Origin: Butyrivibrio sp. MB2005
Lineage (GTDB): Bacteria > Bacillota > Clostridia > Lachnospirales > Lachnospiraceae
Assembly: GCF_000424285.1 (NCBI RefSeq)
Contig: NZ_AUJP01000021.1
Coordinates: 1-64,000 of the forward strand
DNA length: 64,000 nt
Direction: 5' to 3'
Made by a program: the position numbers and the translations under genes. This document shows positions 44,199 to 51,436 of this stretch, piece after piece (positions within the stretch are counted from its first letter, which is position 1; every line of letters starts with the position of its first letter). The notes beneath the pieces are model-generated. The model did not search any database, had not been told where the DNA came from, and saw only the letters and a program-made list of their open reading frames with translations.

Positions 44199-44486
44199 GC
44201 TAAAAACCTCTTAATTTTCTAATGTTTCGAAAACATTTTACACTATCCGCATCTGATTTGTAAATGAAAATGATAACCACCACATCACAAATAACCCATA
44301 CACATCACAAATAGCAACAATTTATGATAAACCGCCAACTTTTACACATACTTAATTTTATTTATCATCTTTTCATTTGATACTTTAAACATTCAGGTGT
44401 AAAAATTAATTAGAGGTACTATGTAACGGCATGGATGCTGTTTTTCCCGGAAAATACTTTTTCCGCAGATCAAAGGAGTGATATCT

Positions 44487-45281
44487 ATGGGAATAAACGT
44501 AAATATGGATTATTCCACCTTATTTAGCAGTATGTCCGGCGCTTCTTCATCCAACAATTATTTATCGGGTTTATCAGGAATGCTTTCCGACTATTCTTCC
44601 ATCAAAAACGGAAGCTACGGTAAGCTTGTTTCTGCATATTATAAAAAGATCGACGGAGAGAATTCTTCATCAAAAGCTGATGACAGCAAGGACGCAAAAG
44701 CTGCTGAGAAATCAAAATCACAGCAGGCAGCTGCAGAGAAAAAGAAATATTCTTCAATAGCATCAAGTGCAAATGCTCTTGAAGAATCCGCTGAGAAGCT
44801 GACCAATTCAGGTGCTGATTCCATTTTTGAAAAAGCATGGAAGACAAAAACCGATGCTGATGGCAACACATCTCAGGTCTATGACTACAACGAAGAAAAA
44901 ATCGTGTCGGCTGTATCTGATTTCGTAAACAAGTACAACAGCCTTGTGTCTGCTTCTGCTGATGCGTCAGATACAAACACCAGCACCAGAACTTCCTACA
45001 TGTCAAAGATTACCTATTCCTTCAAGGATGAGCTCAGCTCCATCGGAATCTCAGTATCCGACAAGGGTAAGCTCTCTCTCGACAAGGACAAGATGAAGGA
45101 AGTTGGAATGGAATCTGTAAAAAATATCCTTGGAAACCGCAGCGGATATGCATATCAGATGTCTTCCTCCGCATCTTCCATCGAGAGCGCCGCTTCAAAA
45201 GCAGCAAGCAACAGCTCAACCTATTCCAAGTCAGGCAGCGTAACACCTGACTACTCATCCATAATGGATTCGTTCATTTAA
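44487..45281 (+). CDS. Orphan protein resembling the FliD C-terminal domain
   Basis: 264 residues, rich in Ser, Ala and Lys. The central and C-terminal part resembles the conserved end of the flagellar cap protein FliD: VSAVSDFVNKYNSLVSAS, then ELSSIGISVSDKGKLSLDKD. The first 90 residues are low in complexity and lack the FliD N-terminal domain. No signal peptide and no flagellar genes nearby. It may be exported by the flagellar system or be an unrelated filament protein. AAAGGAG lies 8 bases before the chosen ATG; an upstream GTG three codons earlier overlaps the SD. Confidence 0.6.
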   Translation: MGINVNMDYSTLFSSMSGASSSNNYLSGLSGMLSDYSSIKNGSYGKLVSAYYKKIDGENSSSKADDSKDAKAAEKSKSQQAAAEKKKYSSIASSANALEESAEKLTNSGADSIFEKAWKTKTDADGNTSQVYDYNEEKIVSAVSDFVNKYNSLVSASADASDTNTSTRTSYMSKITYSFKDELSSIGISVSDKGKLSLDKDKMKEVGMESVKNILGNRSGYAYQMSSSASSIESAASKAASNSSTYSKSGSVTPDYSSIMDSFI

Positions 45282-45284
45282 ACG

Positions 45285-45305
45285 ATTAGAGCATATGCTC
45301 TTTTC
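45285..45305 (+). terminator. Terminator of the FliD-like gene
   Basis: Palindrome AGAGCATATGCTCT followed by TTTCTC. Confidence 0.6.
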
Positions 45306-45325
45306 TCATAGAACCTATATGCCAT

Positions 45326-45372
45326 AAAGTAAAGTCCTCACAGCCACAAGGTTGTGGGGACTTTACTTTTAA
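45326..45372. repeat. Long hairpin between convergent genes
   Basis: AAAGTAAAGTCC (45326-45337) pairs with GGACTTTACTTT (45358-45369), with an inner CACA/TGTG. It may act as a second terminator. Confidence 0.65.
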
Positions 45373-45384
45373 ATACATCTCAAG

Positions 45385-45420
45385 ACATAAACAGGGCTGC
45401 CATCAATTGGCAGCCCTTTA
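45385..45420 (-). terminator. Terminator of the GH3-like gene
   Basis: AGGGCTGCC/GGCAGCCCT (45393-45401 with 45409-45417), with a short downstream TGTTTATG on the minus strand. Confidence 0.75.
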
Positions 45421-45439
45421 ATATTCTCTACCTCCGCCA

Positions 45440-46729
45440 TCACTCTGATGCGATCTCATCTACTCTGCTGGCGTATTTTACTCTGTAAATTCTGGTCAGT
45501 GACTCGTTGATTCTGTCTTCACTGATAACGCCGCTCTGAACAGCTGCCAGAACTCCGTTATAGGATTCCTCGAAGTTGCCGGGAATGAAGATCATGTCTG
45601 CTCCTGCCTGAATTGCTGCAACTGCTGCATCACCGTCTGAATATCTCTCAAGAATGGTCTCATCGCTGAGGGTATCTGTGATGATGACGCCCTGGTAACC
45701 AAGCTGACCTCTGAGAAGATCTGTAACTACTGCGCTGCTGAGGCATGAAGGTGTGTCGTCCTGAGTGATGCCTGATGAAGCTGATGCGCAAACCATGATC
45801 ATATCAGCGCCTGCGTCGATTCCTGCCTTGAAAGGAGCAAGGATGTCTGCCATGCCCTCTGCTGTAGTTCCGCTGTCTGATATCTCAGGGAAAAACTGAA
45901 GGCAAGAGGAAACGCCATAGGTATCAAGTCCCGTAACTGTCTGAGCTACCATGCTTGAAACCACTGCCTGGTCAGTACCAAAGGACTGCTCGCTGTCTGA
46001 AAGGTTCGCATTTATACCAAAATTCAGATTGAATCCATATCTGTTAAGGTAATTTGAAACTGTCTCTGCTGTCTCGTGAGCCTTCTCGGGGCTGCCCTCT
46101 GCTGCAAGCTGTGAAGGTGAAGCAGGCATATCAAGTGAAAGTCCGCTGGCAACCTTGCTTCCGCTGCCACCAACCTCTGATGTAGCGATGAAAAGCGGAT
46201 ACTTACTCATGTTAACAGTTGATGAAATCATATCTGTAAGCTGTGCTTCATCCTTGATATTCTTGGTGCTGTAGTAGATACCGCCAACAGCATACTTAGA
46301 AAGTGCATCCTGTGTAGCGTTGCCTGCCTTGATAACGGCATCGGCACCTGTAAGCTGCTCAGGTGAGATCATGAAAAGACCTGCAACCTTGTCCTCAAGA
46401 GGCATCTCTGAAAGGCAAGTATCAACAATGGTATCAAGCATATTTTCAGTACTGGATACCTCTGCCTCAGTGATGTTCTCATCCGGCGAAGACACTGCAG
46501 CCGGCTCTGCCTCTACTTTGGAAGCCTCAAGTGAAGCCTCGTAGGAAGCATTCATCTCCTGTATAAATCCTGTAGCCTTGGAAATTCCTAACGCGATAAC
46601 CGCAACGAAAACTATAACAAAAACTCCCATGACGGAATATGCGATGATCTGGCTTCTAATTCTGCGCTGCCTTCTGATCTCACGTCTCTCATCACGCTCA
46701 GAGCTACTAATTCTATCTCTATCTTCCAT
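45440..46729 (-). CDS. Membrane-anchored GH3/NagZ-like protein, probably non-catalytic
   Basis: About 429 residues. A basic cytoplasmic N-terminus leads to a membrane segment (AYSVMGVFVIVFVAVIALGI, about 30-50), a spacer, and a glycoside hydrolase family 3 N-terminal barrel (SEMPLEDKVAGLFMISPEQL, VGGIYYSTKNI, QGVIITDTL). The nucleophile-position aspartate remains in VIITDTL. The NagZ loop KHFPGHGxTxxDSH, which binds substrate and supplies the His-Asp acid/base pair, is replaced by LQFFPEISDSGTTAEG. Hexosaminidase activity is therefore doubtful; a sugar-binding role is possible. ATG at 46729 follows GGGGAGG. Confidence 0.8.
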   Translation of the reverse strand: MEDRDRISSSERDERREIRRQRRIRSQIIAYSVMGVFVIVFVAVIALGISKATGFIQEMNASYEASLEASKVEAEPAAVSSPDENITEAEVSSTENMLDTIVDTCLSEMPLEDKVAGLFMISPEQLTGADAVIKAGNATQDALSKYAVGGIYYSTKNIKDEAQLTDMISSTVNMSKYPLFIATSEVGGSGSKVASGLSLDMPASPSQLAAEGSPEKAHETAETVSNYLNRYGFNLNFGINANLSDSEQSFGTDQAVVSSMVAQTVTGLDTYGVSSCLQFFPEISDSGTTAEGMADILAPFKAGIDAGADMIMVCASASSGITQDDTPSCLSSAVVTDLLRGQLGYQGVIITDTLSDETILERYSDGDAAVAAIQAGADMIFIPGNFEESYNGVLAAVQSGVISEDRINESLTRIYRVKYASRVDEIASE

Positions 46730-46769
46730 ACATCCTCCCCTATGGAATCCACCCAAAAAACTTACCTAG

Positions 46770-46779
46770 AGTATAGCAT
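46770..46779 (-). promoter_or_regulatory. Extended -10 of the GH3-like gene
   Basis: TGCTATACT on the minus strand (TATACT at 46770-46775), about 40 bp before the start codon; no clear -35. Confidence 0.45.
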
Positions 46780-46936
46780 AGGAAAAACACAAATTCTACC
46801 CAAACATAGATACGAAACCACTAAATATAGTATGGAAAACCATATATATGGTGCCTAAAATTCCAGCGAAAAATATGTTTTCAAAAAGCAATAATTTCAT
46901 ATCGTTTAACCGAACATGCCCCTACATTTTTTACAA

Positions 46937-46984
46937 TAAAAAAACGTAAGGGCGAATGATCTTTTTCTACCATTCGCCCTTACG
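46937..46984 (-). terminator. Terminator of the non-coding transcription unit
   Basis: Perfect 14-bp stem CGTAAGGGCGAATG/CATTCGCCCTTACG (46945-46958 with 46971-46984), followed by seven T's on the minus strand. Textbook intrinsic terminator. Confidence 0.95.
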
Positions 46985-47302
46985 CCTTTTCAAATTGTTC
47001 GTTGTCCAATGGACTTACCTCCAAATTCTCAACCCTGCTCTTTCCATTAACCTTTGCACTCGTATGCTGTGACGGTTAGCTCGACGACTAATTCTTCGCC
47101 ACTATGTCATGTACTCGAACTTGTTGTGATGGAATTACTCACTATTGTTGTGGTTAAACTAATTTGCTCGGTGGACTGTACCTTCCTTTCCGAAACTAAT
47201 TAAAAACTTAATTTACAGTTCTAACTTATGTTCCCTTTGGACCGTACCTCCCTTTCTTTCAGCCACCCGCTGAAGTATTTAAGATGTATCTCGTTTATTT
47301 AT
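46937..47302 (-). ncRNA. Candidate structured non-coding RNA (~365 nt)
   Basis: A promoter of near-consensus quality and a very strong terminator frame about 365 nt without a plausible ORF on either strand. Read on the minus strand, the RNA begins with the hairpin CTTCAGC-GGGTG-GCTGAAAG. It has two copies of an 18-nt motif, GAAAGGGAGGTACGGTCC (complement at 47239-47256) and GAAAGGAAGGTACAGTCC-like (47173-47188), separated by an AATTAA/TTAATT stem. Near the 3' end is a third, shorter copy, GGAGGTAAGTCC (47011-47022), followed by a GTCC/GGAC hairpin. It does not match tmRNA, RNase P, 6S, SRP or a riboswitch that I know. It is located after the glyA terminator. Confidence 0.75.
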
Positions 47303-47308
47303 GTTTGT

Positions 47309-47337
47309 AGTATACCCTCGCCATAGTAATTTGTCAA
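47309..47337 (-). promoter_or_regulatory. Promoter of the non-coding transcription unit
   Basis: TTGACA (47332-47337), exactly 17 bp, TATACT (47309-47314) on the minus strand. It is the closest to sigma-A consensus of the promoters I list in this window. Confidence 0.9.
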
Positions 47338-47492
47338 TACACTTTTTGAAAATTCTTCTTTTATTTTGATTATTTGCCGGTTATTAATTGTTTTTCTGAT
47401 AAATTGTCGCAATCATATATAATTTATATACAATTCAAAATACCGAATTTTTCTTTTACATGAATGAAAATACAAATCCTGAAAAAGCCCCG

Positions 47493-47532
47493 AAATAAAA
47501 AGACTACCCGTATAATGTACCGGGTAGTCTCA
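47493..47532 (-). terminator. Terminator of glyA
   Basis: Perfect 10-bp stem AGACTACCCG/CGGGTAGTCT (47501-47510 with 47521-47530), followed by TTTTATTT on the minus strand. Confidence 0.9.
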
Positions 47533-47568
47533 TAACCACAATATCTATTAAATTTATGCTTAAATTTA

Positions 47569-48807
47569 TCAAATAAGAGGATATTTTTTCGTTAACTCGT
47601 CAATAATTTTTCTTGCTTCGTCGTTCTTTTCACCCTTGCCCTTGATGACGATGGAAATAGCCTCAGCGATTCTGTCCATATCATCTTCCTTCATGCCACG
47701 AGTGGTAACAGCAGGTGTTCCGAGACGGATTCCGCTTGTAACGAAGGGTGACTGCTTTTCATTGGGTATTGTATTCTTGTTAGCTGTGATGTGTGCATCG
47801 TCAAGCCATGTCTCAACGTCCTTACCTGTAAGGTCGAAGTTGGTCAGATCGATGAGCATCAGATGGTTATCTGTACCGCCTGAAACGATCTGAACGCCTC
47901 TCTTCATAAGGCCTTCGCTGAGTGCCTTTGCGTTCTTTACGATCTGCTTCTGATATTCTACGAATGAAGGATCAAGTGCTTCCTTGAAGCATACAGCCTT
48001 AGCAGCAACCACATGCTCTAAAGGACCGCCCTGGATTCCCGGGAAAACAGCCTTGTTGAACTTGTACTTATCCTGTGCTGCCTGATTCCAAAGAATGAGA
48101 CCGCCTCTGGGGCCGCGAAGTGTTTTATGTGTTGTGGTAGTAACAACATCTGCATAAGGGAATGGACTGGGATGAACACCTGCAGCAACAAGTCCCGCAA
48201 TGTGAGCGATATCTGCCATAAGTACAGCGCCGCAAGCATCTGCTGCCTCTCTGAACTTAGCAAAATCAATTGTTCTGCAATATGCTGATGCACCTGCGAT
48301 GATGAGCTTGGGCTGATGTTCCTTTGCAAGTCTGATAACCTCGTCGTAATCGATGAATCCGTTCTCATCTACGCCATAAGCCACAACATTGTAATATGTA
48401 CCTGAGATATTTGCCGGACTTCCGTGTGAAAGGTGACCACCCTGACTGAGATTCATACCAAGAATAGTGTCACCGGGCTTTAAAAGAGCAAACTGAACTG
48501 CCAGATTGGCCTGTGCTCCTGAGTGGGGCTGAACATTTGCATAGTCGCAGTGGAAAAGCTCCTTGGCTCTGTCTCTTGCGATGTTCTCTACCTTATCAAC
48601 TACCTGACATCCGCCGTAGTAACGCTTTCCGGGAAGACCCTCAGCATACTTGTTGGTAAGAGGGCTGCCCATAGCTGCCATAACTGCCTTACTTACCCAG
48701 TTCTCAGATGCGATCAGCTCGATGTGATCATTCTGACGCGCCATCTCCTCCTCGATGAGAGCAGCGATTTCCGCATCAACATTCTTAACTTCGTCCAATG
48801 AATACAT
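47569..48807 (-). CDS. glyA: Serine hydroxymethyltransferase
   Basis: 412-residue PLP enzyme interconverting serine and glycine and charging tetrahydrofolate with one-carbon units. Family motifs: [30 protein letters not shown] and the PLP lysine in [15 protein letters not shown] near residue 226. Full length. A single-gene unit with its own terminator; no glycine riboswitch is seen upstream. Confidence 0.97.
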   Translation of the reverse strand: MYSLDEVKNVDAEIAALIEEEMARQNDHIELIASENWVSKAVMAAMGSPLTNKYAEGLPGKRYYGGCQVVDKVENIARDRAKELFHCDYANVQPHSGAQANLAVQFALLKPGDTILGMNLSQGGHLSHGSPANISGTYYNVVAYGVDENGFIDYDEVIRLAKEHQPKLIIAGASAYCRTIDFAKFREAADACGAVLMADIAHIAGLVAAGVHPSPFPYADVVTTTTHKTLRGPRGGLILWNQAAQDKYKFNKAVFPGIQGGPLEHVVAAKAVCFKEALDPSFVEYQKQIVKNAKALSEGLMKRGVQIVSGGTDNHLMLIDLTNFDLTGKDVETWLDDAHITANKNTIPNEKQSPFVTSGIRLGTPAVTTRGMKEDDMDRIAEAISIVIKGKGEKNDEARKIIDELTKKYPLI

Positions 48808-48892
48808 ACCCGTTCTCCTCTTTCTAATTTTGACAATTTAAAGTGCTAAAGCAAACTTGTGTTGTATCATAGCATATTATTTTTTTAGTGTC

Positions 48893-48945
48893 AAAATAAA
48901 AAAGCTGCCTCCATGCCATTTTTAGCAATGCGACAGCTTTTCAGA
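48893..48945 (-). terminator. Terminator of the sensor-kinase operon
   Basis: Interrupted stem AGCTG..CAT.GC / GC.ATG..CAGCT around a TAAAAAT loop, followed by TTTTTTATTTTG on the minus strand. It closes the operon 55694-48971. Confidence 0.75.
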
Positions 48946-48970
48946 TTTTCATATAAACAAATGTCCCTTA

Positions 48971-51436
48971 TTACAGGAATTCTCCAAGTCTTGCAAAAAT
49001 GATATCAGGCTCCACAGGCTTGGATAAGTGTGCGTTCATGCCGGCCTGAAGGCACTTTTGAACATCCTCGTCAAAAGCATTGGCGGTGAGAGCGATTATA
49101 GGAATACTCCGTGCATCCTCTCTATCCATTGCTCTGATTGCAACCGTAGCTTCAAGTCCATCCATTTCAGGCATTCTCATATCCATAAGAATCGCATCAT
49201 AATACCCTTCAGGATGACTTTCAAACATTTCTACCGCAAGCTTTCCGTCCTTACCATGGTCGACTTCAAGCTTTTTCATGCTGAGAATTTTCATGATTAT
49301 CTTAGCGTTGACCTCTATATCCTCAGCCAGAAGTATCCTCTTTCCGATAAGCGAAACAACATCCTTCCCCTTAGTTTCCTCGGCCTTCTTCGGTGTTTCA
49401 TCTTCATAGACCCTGTCAGAATCTGTCAAAGTCACAGATACCACAAACTCCGTGCCCTCGTCCTTTTTGCTGCTGACAGAGATCTCGCCGTTTAGCATAT
49501 CCACGATATTCTTGGTGATAGCCATTCCAAGGCCTGTGCTTCCGTATTTGTTGGTGGTGGAATCATCCTCCTGAGAAAAGGCATCAAAAATTCGCGGCAA
49601 AAAATCCTCATCAATTCCCACGCCGGTGTCTTTCATGGAAAACTTAAGAAGACTGTTGCCATTAAAATGAGTGGCTCTCATAACCGTGAAAATAACATCA
49701 CCTCCGGGAGGCGTGAACTTCACGGAATTGCCCAGGATATTTATGATTATCTGCTCAAGCTTCATGGCATCGCCAATGTAATAGCGGTCAATATCGCCAA
49801 TTATCTCCGACTTGTAATTAAGCCCCTTATCCCTGCACTGACTGCCTATTATGGTATCAATCTGATCAAAAAGCTTACCTAACGAAAACTCCTCATTCTT
49901 AATAGTAATCTGTCCCGATTCAATCCTGGACATATCAAGAATATCGTTGATGATATTCAAAAGATGCTCCGCTGAAGCACCAATCTGCTGCAAATAATCC
50001 CTTGTTTTATCGGATATATCAGGGTCGTCCAGCGCAATCTTATCAATACCTATAATGGCGTTCATAGGAGTTCTGATCTCATGACTCATGCTGGACAAAA
50101 ATGCAGTTTTCGCTTTACTTGCCTGCTGCGCGACACTGAGAGCGTCGTTTAGAGCCTGACTATGCTCCATGGTCCTTCGCATCTCAGCATCCACATCGGT
50201 AAAGCCAACGCCAAGGGAATGAACCATGTGATCCTCTCTGTCCTCAACCCTTCTTACGCCTGCCATACGGATCATCTCATAGGATTCCCTGCCGTTTTTA
50301 ATGCTGAGATACCTGTAAGCAATAAGCGACTCCTTAGTAAGTCTCTTTCTGATATTTTCAGGATCGATGAATTCCAAAAATTCTTCTCTGTACTGCTCCG
50401 TCACATGCTCGTGAGCATATTTTTCAAAGGTATCGCTAAAAACAAAGGTCTCTCCCTCTTTTAGACCGTTCTCCAACCTGGAATGAGATCTGTAACAGGT
50501 ACCCTTGTCCTGATCAAGATTTACATAATAAACACTCCAGTAATCGGAAGCCAGGGCCGTGATCATGTTGTTGGCCTGCCTCTGGGCATGATCCATGTAC
50601 TCTCTCAGGTGATCTCTGACAGAATGGATTTTTTTACCCAGCATCTGAATTTCATTCTGGGCATCACTGTCTGTAGTGCCTATTTCTCTCTTATCCTCCG
50701 AGATCGCAGCCCCGGAAGAAGCAGCCAGCTCTTTTGTGATATCATCAACGTCATTAGCCAGGTCATTAAGATCCGTCAAAAGCGTCTTAAAATATCTTCT
50801 TACATTTCTCATCACGAAGAATATTAGGAAAATACCAATGAACACAGTCAGCATAATATCTGTAAGGATAATACGGAAAAATCCCGCAATCTGATCCTCA
50901 TACCAGGTGGCACTGAAATCCACCGCAACCACAACGGCCACATTTCCGTCAGAATCAAAAACAGGACTGTAAGCACTGTAAAACTTTCCCCAGTCATCCT
51001 CGTAGGGATGCATATCCACGGAAGCCACGCCCTTACTTGCACTGTAAAGGGCATCAGTATACACGATGGGGGATCCGAATTCTCCGGGATCTTCCACTGC
51101 GGGATCGATGGAAAAAACGAATTCCTTTTCCCCAACCTGCTTAATACAATAGATGTATTTAAGCTCCATGTTGTTTTGGAAAGCCCTAAGCTTATCCATC
51201 TCTCTTTCATAGGCTTCCGTCCCCTCGTCTTCAGCCTTGAAGCTTCCGACCACATCTCCATCCAGCATGGACGCAGCAGTATTAGACATATCCATCATTC
51301 TGCTGTTTATGAGAGTTTTGATGGCCCTCTGGGACTGCATTGTCAGAGAGACTCCCAAAAAAACATCTGCCACAAGCAAAAATAACGATACGCATACGAT
51401 TATTTGTGTTGTAAGGCTAAGTTTCCTTGTTTTCAT
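48971..51436 (-). CDS. Hybrid sensor histidine kinase/response regulator
   Basis: 821 residues. TM1 (about 12-32) and TM2 (188-208) enclose an extracellular Cache-like sensor (36-187). A cytoplasmic linker and PAS-like region follow (290-415). HisKA has its phospho-accepting H452 in FLSSMSHEIRTPMNAIIG. HATPase has N570 (NILGNSVKFTPPGG), DTGVGI near 603 and STGLGMAI near 633. A C-terminal receiver has acidic AED (704-706), phospho-acceptor D752 (ILMDMRMPEMDG) and K806. There is no HPt domain, so phosphate must go to a separate HPt, plausibly the one at 55882. The start codon overlaps the stop of the permease-kinase gene (ATGA). Last gene of the operon. Confidence 0.92.
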   Translation of the reverse strand: MKTRKLSLTTQIIVCVSLFLLVADVFLGVSLTMQSQRAIKTLINSRMMDMSNTAASMLDGDVVGSFKAEDEGTEAYEREMDKLRAFQNNMELKYIYCIKQVGEKEFVFSIDPAVEDPGEFGSPIVYTDALYSASKGVASVDMHPYEDDWGKFYSAYSPVFDSDGNVAVVVAVDFSATWYEDQIAGFFRIILTDIMLTVFIGIFLIFFVMRNVRRYFKTLLTDLNDLANDVDDITKELAASSGAAISEDKREIGTTDSDAQNEIQMLGKKIHSVRDHLREYMDHAQRQANNMITALASDYWSVYYVNLDQDKGTCYRSHSRLENGLKEGETFVFSDTFEKYAHEHVTEQYREEFLEFIDPENIRKRLTKESLIAYRYLSIKNGRESYEMIRMAGVRRVEDREDHMVHSLGVGFTDVDAEMRRTMEHSQALNDALSVAQQASKAKTAFLSSMSHEIRTPMNAIIGIDKIALDDPDISDKTRDYLQQIGASAEHLLNIINDILDMSRIESGQITIKNEEFSLGKLFDQIDTIIGSQCRDKGLNYKSEIIGDIDRYYIGDAMKLEQIIINILGNSVKFTPPGGDVIFTVMRATHFNGNSLLKFSMKDTGVGIDEDFLPRIFDAFSQEDDSTTNKYGSTGLGMAITKNIVDMLNGEISVSSKKDEGTEFVVSVTLTDSDRVYEDETPKKAEETKGKDVVSLIGKRILLAEDIEVNAKIIMKILSMKKLEVDHGKDGKLAVEMFESHPEGYYDAILMDMRMPEMDGLEATVAIRAMDREDARSIPIIALTANAFDEDVQKCLQAGMNAHLSKPVEPDIIFARLGEFL

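Noticed and set aside
46937-47302. RNase P RNA, because GGAGGTAAGTCC resembles the GAGGAAAGUCC box
   Set aside because: The box lies near the 3' end, whereas in RNase P it is near the 5' end. The other conserved regions are missing and the similar motif is repeated three times.
46937-47568. Glycine riboswitch or other glyA leader
   Set aside because: The element is downstream of glyA, separated by the glyA terminator and driven by its own promoter. No glycine aptamer motif is visible.
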